This document shows positions 35,301 to 42,547 of a stretch of DNA of 57,497 nt, one piece after another. The notes beneath the pieces were generated by a model that made no database searches, was not told the origin of the DNA, and saw nothing but the letters and a program-made list of their open reading frames with translations. The position numbers were made by a program, and so were the translations under genes. Position 1 is the first letter of the stretch. The number at the start of each line of letters is the position of its first letter. The stretch is taken from positions 1 through 57,497 of IMG/VR virus record IMGVR_UViG_3300020182_000040. One strand, given 5' to 3'. The stretch comes from a virus.

Positions 35301-36286
35301 CCTCCAGGTCCAGTGTAATAGTAATAAGTTGAATTAGTTGGAGTTCCACAGAATGCCGTTGAATCTGATCCATAATTCAGTATAATTGAACTAGCTCCAG
35401 AATTTGGACAATAGAATGGAATCCAACCTGCCGCTAAAGCGCTTTGTTTTGTAGATCCAGGGTCAGAAGTTGGAACTAGTATAGTACTTGTATAATCTAT
35501 GTTTGCACCAGAACCATGCTGCCAACCATTTTGTGTTCCATCTATATTAATATAGAAATAATCAATAACGTCTCCATATTCACCAGGTGTAAGGTCCAGA
35601 ATAGCTAGTGGACCTGTCTGATTAATATCATTTAAATCAGTTATTTGTGAAGCACTTGGTGGATTCCCAGGGCCTGTATAAATCTTTAAAGTAATAGCTC
35701 CAGTAACGTGAGCGTATATAATTTGCTCAATTGTACTAAAAGTTGAAGCACCATCATAATAAAGATTTTTAATACTAGTACCTTGACAATAATCTCCATT
35801 TGATCCGGTCGATGATGTGTAGTAAATCTGAAATGATTTAACGTTTGAACTAGTTCCCGAAGTTCCGCTAGTTCCCGAAGTTCCGCTAGTTCCTGAAGTT
35901 CCACTAGTTCCTGAAGTTCCTGAAGATGCTTGACATAATGTGGGTTGACCCCAAGATCCATTATTATATGGATAAACTGTAGTACTTACAGTATTTGTTC
36001 CATCAAATTCAGTAGAAGCATAGTACCCTGCTTCAGCATATCCAGTAGGATCATTTTGATCCGCAAGAATTTGAGTGCGATAAATCTCAATGTTATTAAG
36101 ACCTAAATCAATTATACTTGCACTATCATTTAGTCCAACTAATAAAGCATTCTGTTCATTATAGAACACAATGAATTTACCAGAACCATCTGATTGTAGG
36201 TTAACCGGGGTGTCATGAGGGCCTGAGCATAATAGGCTCGGATCACTCAATATATCTTTAAAATATATTCTTGTACTGAATGCCAT
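29396..36286 (-). CDS. Giant tail/baseplate-periphery structural protein (2296 aa)
   Basis: The largest gene of the window. After ~120 beta-rich residues comes a GTS-triplet repeat (seven GTS units, residues 123-143), a flexible spacer that I associate with marine phage fibres. Then come several Cys-containing small domains (120-650), with CSGPHD at the start and VYDDCTDCSSN near 640. From about 700 on it is a long beta-strand protein without recognised enzyme motifs, ending KKLGYSYSMKALIKIQA. The size and the fibre gene following it suggest a tail-fibre network or distal baseplate component. It is preceded by a 58-nt spacer with a promoter-like TATATA. Confidence 0.7.
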   Translation of the reverse strand: MAFSTRIYFKDILSDPSLLCSGPHDTPVNLQSDGSGKFIVFYNEQNALLVGLNDSASIIDLGLNNIEIYRTQILADQNDPTGYAEAGYYASTEFDGTNTVSTTVYPYNNGSWGQPTLCQASSGTSGTSGTSGTSGTSGTSGTSGTSSNVKSFQIYYTSSTGSNGDYCQGTSIKNLYYDGASTFSTIEQIIYAHVTGAITLKIYTGPGNPPSASQITDLNDINQTGPLAILDLTPGEYGDVIDYFYINIDGTQNGWQHGSGANIDYTSTILVPTSDPGSTKQSALAAGWIPFYCPNSGASSIILNYGSDSTAFCGTPTNSTYYYYTGPGGPTYNTVDDLVSNGIRIWNNANSAVSGLDPNYTTDLAATGVYSHLSSYGYGFDNNTGTWFQSKITCALVGTPEPRPIDITVAQCTEYGEFVGFCHYPKSIVQVFYMSTVDLTLLEIVQSNIYLYTSADAAENTDYNELISYQAFGDAQNSIPSTQYFIWTGSFYLGKNPTNGTERSDHPTANITQGHQCQTVSRTTPFSTEVLNTGGYKKFYAFYQCGSATIGQSANSFPVYVIDADVTLNEENYITDFVGFLNQNNKKTFAVNSCKCVEYIHTIYANTENEAKVLLENYYDRVVSEDPANLGIFSESEVLVYDDCTDCSSNTDPLSYKFPFVEEAVPPTPGPNLDTEKNYQLDNVSKPLLRTNPKLSTNVKMVVDSEGRIYLDSINANQGLSNTSYKKYELSSDSRYAYDLSRYYNENNTPLDSAFDTKRDYSDFSVLDDYSKQFEEDYQYGTKLNASKLYSEDFRMMAPIWLDVNMPKKFVIYRVEDPTPEFDYTEGATDKLTRVTRMIRNSRIVKVFDLSSSSSIGKYLRNHVQDEFFPDSPLTVTMEKNQKSNFNGIDLVKGGFVEKGEYIYDDFVKQDTTLIDANNFITDGFRRNKVACANLINLEFMFNDTTATDYSVNRYFGLYVDDLDSGIGEISNIKNGLVRFKNIESYLQGNDPTYAIPEYSLLQSAGVLAYARIKENFYNLDSSNAYNANRYNVAVKATDEEINSKLGINSKDVSVQIKPNETAGGDYLKATVIDIPGNNDLFRVTAVKREAVRLKIVANVGGETVRIEDALGNYIDFTMGATGSISWANFEAAWNSVNQTSPQQTIEFYNRYELSVEADSTQINSIVLRERSANLVDNGIFVTTVTSIIGVKEIYTNVNQTIGTFRADNTGSLGKRKFNKDFFSTIGEKSDVAFAIAGAIRNYTDFDAYSVNEYVYIISEVNGYQLMNCTLLVADSNQIDFITAENSDTNNELNLSSDLTLNYSSYFFNGGHSAGKSVYVDSNVVSQIQAGDYLPTKYSGKYNLVLDVVEDTTERSGNFNKIILQDKSSLTAGNYNVFSKNLMALGLFSAYDIHDMNFDFYDTSNSELKELKYETRENMDYEPYEQAVLGVGNILPDNVISEDFLLNPIEYFANLLPVLGGEDSKTLKVDRISSEYDRLKENYLKEYSTDSRVVPNINKWVLKDMLNVREQPYYLNTNEAFGKTNFSPDITVEGRNRDAFSHEWFYLDKWPEYLTYNQYNDGFSYIDFVEGFDVTKDIFKNVDHDYFDRFMVSEGHELVVPFIDPLDPTQNKETIFYTKTELTKKYTPIKGGSDIDFASTIFKGLKFEFKKRKDGSSQNTAEFVKNSEFNNYRFSTLVKVNTNADTNNIEYEFIKNDKFEYVIFFIQLNIEDSFIGDYINRKYLYELEHKVVVDTDQNGQNFYRYADVNIDGAIELSSVNWAAQGPYTLKGVIHNDGSSPAFSNQMPSQEDGTYGRLKIDYGLGGDFYMDVVKVISIDQLQVLGAPYTVDSLGVKQPVNPYTIPYQAQLNAKYVYEGGGVNAHELLLSQLSANKVFDKVNNNSTEIKYTTILEDGTELTNQFSVRMDDGNEIIKHSKLVTSIDGDTPKSYKLKKETIGYVIEDGTEYYPFLIRHNGRYTVDLTPVVTFTDIYGFNKVIRDQLTYDTGFKMFKEPVYKLNLSTNYDVNKSLAFYNRYNRMGTAFNVGFISDEGIHDAKWGKIKNHFYHKVNEINTLGVTKLSESSEYLPQYPLINEVTIDKRDINVFKSSWENNYYVRSLSGGDTELVPGTISTLEEKSYLGSTVIKYKPSYSIYEFTSTSVNSASDLDVILKNNSNKTDVVYFEDDNNLIVDFYLGGIAAKTIGEDGLFETIQKFVDPANSAGDKTTIDDDVTLYAANNMVGLYRLDDIQIYVKEYKGSPSEVVSADSIDTIDNGYTKASDFTYQLHGKKPLNFRLIYNKKLGYSYSMKALIKIQA
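35858..35920 (-). repeat. GTS-triplet coding repeat
   Basis: Seven consecutive Gly-Thr-Ser codon triplets in the 2296-aa protein. The DNA has an 18-base period with a few substitutions (CCCGAAGTTCCG alternating with CCTGAAGTTCCT on the plus strand). Such a short-period repeat can change length by slippage. Confidence 0.85.
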
Positions 36287-36319
36287 TCAATCTAGTCTTT
36301 TTATAGAGATAATCTTATA

Positions 36320-36330
36320 CTCTATATATC
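36320..36330 (-). promoter_or_regulatory. Candidate promoter element GATATATAGAG
   Basis: A TATATA-centred element on the minus strand, 34 nt before the ATG of the 2296-aa gene. It is overlapped by an inverted repeat TATAGAG/CTCTATA (36303-36309 with 36319-36325), which could be an operator or an RNA hairpin. It diverges from the TATATAAA form seen elsewhere. Confidence 0.3.
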
Positions 36331-36344
36331 AACTTTAGCTGACA

Positions 36345-39300
36345 TTAAATCGATAGCTGAGCTGCTTTGATCGAGTTCTTATTAGTACCACTTGGCTTAT
36401 ACTTCGCAAATACTTCAACATCGAATGAGAATTGTTCTCCATCGGCGTCAAATACGTCGATACCGATTCTCTTAGCGTAAGTTAAGTTTGAAAGATTAGT
36501 GCTCATAATACCACCAATTCTACCAAGATCAGTAGCTGGATCGTTACCTGCATAATCAGTCATTCTATATTGATATACAACATCGATTGAAACAGCGTTA
36601 CTTTCTCCAGTTGTAACATATTTGCGACCAAATTTATTATCACCATCAACAAGTAATGACTCAGAATTAATTGGCGAAATGAATAGGTAAGAACCACATG
36701 ATTTACCGCCTAATAGATATTGGTCATTCACATCAAACGACATTTTAAGAGTACGATCATATGATGTTCCATTAATTAAACCAATTAGACCATGAGTATG
36801 CTTATATCCAAGTTGCTTTTTACCGTTAGCATCTTCAGCTTGGAAAGTTGCAGGTACTGCCATCGTACCAATTACTCCAGATTTAATTTGATTTTCAAGT
36901 ATTAATTCAACCTCTCCAGCAGTCATTGCAGTACTTACCGCAGCACTTGCTTGATATGAAGCATAAATATTTTCTAGATCTGGGTGGTTTTTATGCAGAT
37001 AAATTCCGCCATCATATCCACTTGAAGTAATTGTATTAAGGTTTGTAACATTTGGAGTTGATGTACCAAATGCTCCAGAAACGTCATATTCATCGTTAGC
37101 CTGGTCATAAGTTCCAAATGTACCATTCCAAATAAAATCAGATCCTGCAGTTGAAATTGCAGGTAGTGTAGTTGGGTCGTATGACATTAAGTATTCGTAA
37201 TCTGCAAGTGTTGATGTTGCAGGAGATACTGCAGGAGTATCAAAGTATAGTCCATTTTCAGCAGAAATGTCCATAAATCTAGAGTAGATAAATTGACCTC
37301 TTCTTTGAGATGATTGATATGGTGCTAATTGATTGTACTCAACTGGGTTTGTACCAAAGGTCTCTAATAAATCATCGCCACTTACGTTTTGATATTGAAC
37401 TGGTACAACGTCATATTTACCTTCAGTAGTATAGAAAGTATCGTTAATTACTTTTTCTGGAATTCCGCTACCTGAATCTGGGTCAATACCAAATTCATAA
37501 GTTACTGCATTTGAAGTAGCTGCTGAAGATCTATAGGTTGGAAGACCACGGTCTCCAATAATTCTAGCAATTAATTCAAGTTGAGTAGCATTTGTATTTT
37601 CAAGAAGAAGTTTAAATGTTTTTGTAACAATATGTCCTTTCTTAACGTTAAGATCTGCAACTTCATCAGTGTAATATCCAGCAAATACTTTATTGTTAGT
37701 ATTCTTATTAATATTAATTACTGTACCCTCTTCAGTTACCAGCTTAACAGTAAGTTCTCCTTTAATTCCTGAAATAGTTTCTTGTAGAGCTGTGATTTCA
37801 TTTTCAAGCTCAGTTAACTTATCAAATAATGAAATTGGAGTTTGTTCAGGTGAAAGGAAACCAGAAGCAATTGTTGTAGAATTATGTGCAAAATACTTTT
37901 CATTCGCTGTAAACGCATCATTGATATGACGATAAACTCCTTTTGAAGTTAGTTGGTCATTAATTCTAACGATTGCAGATTCAGTTTGATTCTTCTCAAC
38001 CAATGTTGAAATGTTAACAGTATCGAGCTGTCCTTCTGGAAATTCAATTCTAACAGTTTCGCTCCAATCACTCATTACTGGATTTGCTGGATAACCTGCT
38101 TCAGAAATTGATTTGATTCTAACTTCAACAACCTCTCCTTTTTGAATTGGAATATCTAACTGGTTAAAGTTAACCTCTTGTCCATCTTCAATTGCAGTAT
38201 CTGCCCAGTAGAATTTACCAGTAGTTTCATCTTTTAATCTTTGACGAACACCAGTTTTAACTTCATTCCAGTTTGAGAATACTCCAGTCTTTTGCGTTCC
38301 ATTTTCATTTACTGGAATTTGTGCAATTTCTGAAGTCTTACCACTGGTTGAAACATATCTGTATTGAACGATGAATTGAACAACTTGTTGTGGAATAGTT
38401 TCAGCTACAATTTTAGCATCTGGAATAGTCCAGAATCCTCTTACTCTAAACTTAGGTTCAATATTAGCAACTCCAGTTCCACTAGAAATTGCATTGATTT
38501 CATTTACTAATGAACTATAGAGTTTAGTTGTTGAATCTCTCTCGTTAATCAGAGATGCTAATTCGTTTATATCGCGATCCCTTGCAATTGCTGATGCATA
38601 CTTATTTATAGATATAGATGCAGTCTTTTTAGCAATTGTATCGTCAAGTTGCTTAAGTTTCTCTTCGGTATTAATCTTATCAGCAGTAAGTTTCTTAATC
38701 TTATTTGCTGCATTGTTATCCGTTAAGTGCTTATTAATTTGAATAACGGTAAAGTTTCCTGGTTCTAGATTAGGAGAATCTGGAGTTTTACCAAGAGTTG
38801 CTGGTGGAATTGCATCTTCTTTTAGTGCTTTGATAAATTGACCAAAGTCAGCAACCTCTTCTTTGTAGTAATCTCCAAGTGATTGAACTGTTCCGTTTTC
38901 TAAAGTGATTGTTAAATCATTTGAATAGATTGCAGCACCAGGTGACCAGTTTTCTGCAAGTATATTTGAATCAGGATCGATAGCCTTTACAAAGACAGCA
39001 ATACTCTCATCGAATCCAACGTTAATTTCAACGCTAGTTCCAATCTCACTTGCCTTATAAATTCTAAGTTGATCTGCTCCAATCTTGATAGCTTCATAAC
39101 CTTGTACAAGTTCTAATTCAACTTGTCTGGTAGAAGTATCGATATTTTTTACTCTATATTTAGTACTTCTTTTACCACTATTAATCATTAACTCATCTCC
39201 AGCTCTTAAAGTTTCTGTGTTAGAAAAACCTTTTTCGCTATCAGTATAGTTTAACTGATCTAGAGTATATAGTTTAATATTTTGTGTAGTTGAAGTACCA

Positions 39301-39983
39301 TTTACTAGAACTGTTCTTTGTACGTTATCAATTGAAGTTACATCAAACGTACCGTAATATTGTGTGCTTTTATATGGAAGGTCTCTTACCTCCTCATCAT
39401 CATAGAATGGAATGTTATTAGCTGCAAGATCTGCAATTACAGTATCATATGCTAATCCATCTTTACCTCTTAATTCAGTGTTAAAGTATTCAGCAGCAAA
39501 ATCAAAAGATGTATCAATAATCAGTCTCTTCACTAATACTCTTTCAGTATCAGATTGAATTTGATTAGTAACATCAAAGTTTACTGTTAATAGTGGTGTT
39601 AGGAAATCTTCAAAGAAATAGTTCTGCTTTGTTTCAAACTTAGTTGGTCTGTTTAATGCAGTAATATCATTTGCTGGACTTTTAAGAGTACCAGTATAAA
39701 TTCTTTGATATGTTCCGTCAGCTAATTTTAATTTTGAAGTACCATCGGTAAGGTCAGTAAGAGATCTAATATTAGCATCTAATCTTTCGAGTTCTCTTCT
39801 CATATAACCAAAAGCAGGAACATAAACTGTTTTAGTTGTTCCGTCTTCGGTAAGCAACTCAAGCGGCACAGTTTGCTTATCCGTTGTAACCGCCTCATTT
39901 ATTCTCTCAAATGTCTTAAGAGAATTTACGTTAATTTCAAGCAATTGCTTGATAACTGATGATATTGAGTTGTTTGTGTTCAT
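36345..39983 (-). CDS. Large structural protein, probable baseplate-wedge/fibre component (1212 aa)
   Basis: A 1212-aa protein. The N-terminus is helical and contains SLKTFERINEAV, similar to the leader peptides of the internal-protein cluster, but about 20 residues in and inside a tail gene. A long mixed region follows, with a central coiled coil (around 440-500, KIKKLTADKINTEEKLKQLD) and beta-rich fibronectin-like stretches (IVRINDQL and VQFIVQYRYVSTSGK). The C-terminal half is beta-rich with many Tyr and Gly. It starts 1 nt after the 647-aa gene. A wedge-to-fibre connector role is a guess from size, order and fold type. Confidence 0.65.
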   Translation of the reverse strand: MNTNNSISSVIKQLLEINVNSLKTFERINEAVTTDKQTVPLELLTEDGTTKTVYVPAFGYMRRELERLDANIRSLTDLTDGTSKLKLADGTYQRIYTGTLKSPANDITALNRPTKFETKQNYFFEDFLTPLLTVNFDVTNQIQSDTERVLVKRLIIDTSFDFAAEYFNTELRGKDGLAYDTVIADLAANNIPFYDDEEVRDLPYKSTQYYGTFDVTSIDNVQRTVLVNGTSTTQNIKLYTLDQLNYTDSEKGFSNTETLRAGDELMINSGKRSTKYRVKNIDTSTRQVELELVQGYEAIKIGADQLRIYKASEIGTSVEINVGFDESIAVFVKAIDPDSNILAENWSPGAAIYSNDLTITLENGTVQSLGDYYKEEVADFGQFIKALKEDAIPPATLGKTPDSPNLEPGNFTVIQINKHLTDNNAANKIKKLTADKINTEEKLKQLDDTIAKKTASISINKYASAIARDRDINELASLINERDSTTKLYSSLVNEINAISSGTGVANIEPKFRVRGFWTIPDAKIVAETIPQQVVQFIVQYRYVSTSGKTSEIAQIPVNENGTQKTGVFSNWNEVKTGVRQRLKDETTGKFYWADTAIEDGQEVNFNQLDIPIQKGEVVEVRIKSISEAGYPANPVMSDWSETVRIEFPEGQLDTVNISTLVEKNQTESAIVRINDQLTSKGVYRHINDAFTANEKYFAHNSTTIASGFLSPEQTPISLFDKLTELENEITALQETISGIKGELTVKLVTEEGTVININKNTNNKVFAGYYTDEVADLNVKKGHIVTKTFKLLLENTNATQLELIARIIGDRGLPTYRSSAATSNAVTYEFGIDPDSGSGIPEKVINDTFYTTEGKYDVVPVQYQNVSGDDLLETFGTNPVEYNQLAPYQSSQRRGQFIYSRFMDISAENGLYFDTPAVSPATSTLADYEYLMSYDPTTLPAISTAGSDFIWNGTFGTYDQANDEYDVSGAFGTSTPNVTNLNTITSSGYDGGIYLHKNHPDLENIYASYQASAAVSTAMTAGEVELILENQIKSGVIGTMAVPATFQAEDANGKKQLGYKHTHGLIGLINGTSYDRTLKMSFDVNDQYLLGGKSCGSYLFISPINSESLLVDGDNKFGRKYVTTGESNAVSIDVVYQYRMTDYAGNDPATDLGRIGGIMSTNLSNLTYAKRIGIDVFDADGEQFSFDVEVFAKYKPSGTNKNSIKAAQLSI

Positions 39984-39984
39984 A

Positions 39985-41928
39985 TTATCTTAAAATGTCT
40001 ACTTCAAATTGATAAGTTGCTGGGTTGATACAAATTACCTCGATGTATGGTTTATTGGTAATTAGACTTGCTGGAGCAATATCAGCGATTAATTGGCTGA
40101 AACCATCTCTAGCATGTGTGTAGATCTTAATATTGTTACCATCCATATTGATAGTTTCAAACGTGATCTTTACAATTTGTCCTTCTTTCCAAGACGTTGT
40201 TGTGTCGTCTATGTATATATTCAAATCATCATTCGCAGTACCGGTAAGGAATTTATCGATAAAGCTAATTCTATTAGTGAACTGCTTAAGTTTACACCAA
40301 ATTCCATATTGGCTTAGTCCACTACCTCCGACTTGAATATCGAATGGATTAGCAGATGTAATTGAAGTTCCAACCTGTTCAGACGCTAAATCCCATGTAA
40401 ATAGATTTAGGTTTTCATAGCCCTTAGTTACGTTGTTTACTTTAATCTTATTCTCAACTGATTTATCAACTTGAGTACCTGCTCCATCAAATAGAACATC
40501 AGTGTTATATTGTAATGCAACTGGAATTGTTCCGTCAATCAGGGAGTTAAGTTTATCATGTGCTTTTGTGATTAACTTCAACAGAGAATCAGCATCCTGT
40601 AATTGAACTGAGGTGTTCTGGAAGTCTGTTTCTAAACTGGTTAATCTTGCCTCTATATCTTCTGATGTTTCGCTTGCAAGTACTAATCTTTCTAGTTCAT
40701 CAAGACGATTAGTAATTCCACCATATCTATTATTTGCTTGGATTAAGATTTCAGCTGCATTCTCTAGCAGTGTCGTCGTATCCATAAATAGATCCATTGA
40801 GAATGTTGTAAAGTCGTTGATATTAGTCTCAACGCCAACATTATCAAGAGAAGTATTAAACTTCAAGTTTAATTTTAATGAGAAAGCATTACCATTTAAA
40901 CCAGTAACCTCGTTTGGCTTATACTTAATTTGTTCATTAATCTTGTAGCCTGAACCTCCAGTACTCTTAACATCATCTAGAATAAGAATACCATATAGGT
41001 TAGTTGATCTATTTGAAGGAACAGAAGCGCTATACATGTCATAGTATACTAGGACTGCATTAAATCTAAAATCTGTACCCTTCTTTGCGTAATCGTTTAG
41101 GTTTTTTACTTCAGAATCATTAGTAACTCCGTAGTAAGATTGCTCATTCCAATCAATACCAACACTATTAGTCCCGTTAGTATTAATGTCGTAATAGGCT
41201 CCAGTTGCTTGATCGTATTCGTCAACAATTGGTTCTAAATCTAGATTTGGGTCCGGATGTGTTTGTCCGTCTCTACCTTCAATCCAAGATCCAGCATATA
41301 ATCTATTAGCCGTAGTATTATAGTTCGATGGCTCAAATAATACAGTTGGTGTAGTACCTGCTGAAGAAGGAACATTAATATAAACCTCATGATACGCATT
41401 ACCTTTGTATGCAATATCGTTTTCCGCGTCAATTGTACCTAAATATTTAACAACTCGATCATATACTGTTCCTGCTTGTGAAGAATTAGGCTGCTCAGTA
41501 TAATTACCACTATTACTTTCAGTTGAATCTGCCGTTTTAAATCTAATCGAATTAGTAGTAGATAACCATTTAAAGAATAGTTTTTCTGCGTCTGTTCTAA
41601 AGATTATTGGGTCAAAATCATCGTCCTGTAGGATTAACTCTTCTGCGTTTAGAACGTAATTTTGGAAAGTTTTTGCAAAGTCTACTCCAGCTCCATTTTG
41701 AGAAGGTGAGTATGCTTGACCTGCAGAATCTTTCAATTGAGTATAATCAATTGTGTTGGAATTATTGACAGGGGTCGTAAAATCAGGCAGATCCAATAGT
41801 GCATATCTACTGAATTCAAATTTAATATCGGCGTTGTTGAAAGCACGTGTGATATCTCTTGCCGCTGAAGCAAAAGCATACATAGTACCTCCTTGAACCT
41901 GTGGTATTCTAACTAATGGAGTTGCCAT
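39985..41928 (-). CDS. Structural protein, probable baseplate component (647 aa)
   Basis: A 647-aa protein, mostly beta with one long helix pair around 390-470 (LLENAAEILIQANNRYGG, then RLDELERLVLASETSEDIE). The N-terminal region begins MATPLVRIPQVQGGTMYAFA and is rich in aromatic residues. It follows the gp6/gp7-like wedge genes, where T4 has gp8-gp11, but I see no motif that would decide which of these it replaces. It lies 19 nt after the 196-aa gene and 1 nt before the 1212-aa gene. Confidence 0.65.
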   Translation of the reverse strand: MATPLVRIPQVQGGTMYAFASAARDITRAFNNADIKFEFSRYALLDLPDFTTPVNNSNTIDYTQLKDSAGQAYSPSQNGAGVDFAKTFQNYVLNAEELILQDDDFDPIIFRTDAEKLFFKWLSTTNSIRFKTADSTESNSGNYTEQPNSSQAGTVYDRVVKYLGTIDAENDIAYKGNAYHEVYINVPSSAGTTPTVLFEPSNYNTTANRLYAGSWIEGRDGQTHPDPNLDLEPIVDEYDQATGAYYDINTNGTNSVGIDWNEQSYYGVTNDSEVKNLNDYAKKGTDFRFNAVLVYYDMYSASVPSNRSTNLYGILILDDVKSTGGSGYKINEQIKYKPNEVTGLNGNAFSLKLNLKFNTSLDNVGVETNINDFTTFSMDLFMDTTTLLENAAEILIQANNRYGGITNRLDELERLVLASETSEDIEARLTSLETDFQNTSVQLQDADSLLKLITKAHDKLNSLIDGTIPVALQYNTDVLFDGAGTQVDKSVENKIKVNNVTKGYENLNLFTWDLASEQVGTSITSANPFDIQVGGSGLSQYGIWCKLKQFTNRISFIDKFLTGTANDDLNIYIDDTTTSWKEGQIVKITFETINMDGNNIKIYTHARDGFSQLIADIAPASLITNKPYIEVICINPATYQFEVDILR

Positions 41929-41947
41929 TTACTTTTATCTTTTTAAT

Positions 41948-42538
41948 TTATGCGATTGTTGCTGCGTGTGAACCAATAACGTACCAAGTATTGTTGCTAC
42001 TAAAGAATCTTACGGTAACTGATGAATTTAGACCATCAAGTGAGATTGAAGTAGCACCAAGAGATACTCCAGTACCTGCTGTAACTGTGATTGCTGAACC
42101 AGCTGTACTGATAATTGTTACTTCTTGACCTTCTGAGCCTACAGGTAGAGTTAATGCAACTCCACTAAAATATGTAGAAGCATCAATTGAAGTTGGAGCA
42201 GCTGAAGTACTTCCGTTTCCAGAACCACCAGCACCAACTACACCAGATTTTTGAAGTTTCTTTTGTACATCAACGTCTTCCGCAAAATCGGTTGCAACGC
42301 TAAATACTGCACCAGTCGAATCGATCGAAAGGATAGGAAGCGAAGAACCTCCTTGTAGATACGATAAGTTAATTGATTCCGCAGAAACACTATCAATTCC
42401 AGTAATTGTTGAAGTTACTGGATCTACTAATGAAGTGATGTCTGCGATTTCGTCATTCAGGGCAGTAAAGTTTGAGTTGATCGTCAGTCTTGATGAAGAA
42501 AGAGAATCAGTCCCTAGAATTTCTGTAATGTTTGCCAT
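41948..42538 (-). CDS. Small fibre-like structural protein
   Basis: A 196-aa protein. The N-terminal coiled coil SRLTINSNFTALNDEIADIT is a trimerising start common to short phage fibres. A Gly/Ser-rich linker follows (VVGAGGSGNGSTSAAP), then a beta domain (ALTLPVGSEGQEVTII and VTVRFFSSNNTWYVIG) of the type that ends many marine phage fibres. It is a short fibre or a trimeric spike. It lies 9 nt after the 909-aa gene. Confidence 0.7.
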   Translation of the reverse strand: MANITEILGTDSLSSSRLTINSNFTALNDEIADITSLVDPVTSTITGIDSVSAESINLSYLQGGSSLPILSIDSTGAVFSVATDFAEDVDVQKKLQKSGVVGAGGSGNGSTSAAPTSIDASTYFSGVALTLPVGSEGQEVTIISTAGSAITVTAGTGVSLGATSISLDGLNSSVTVRFFSSNNTWYVIGSHAATIA

Positions 42539-42547
42539 CTTTTGTTT

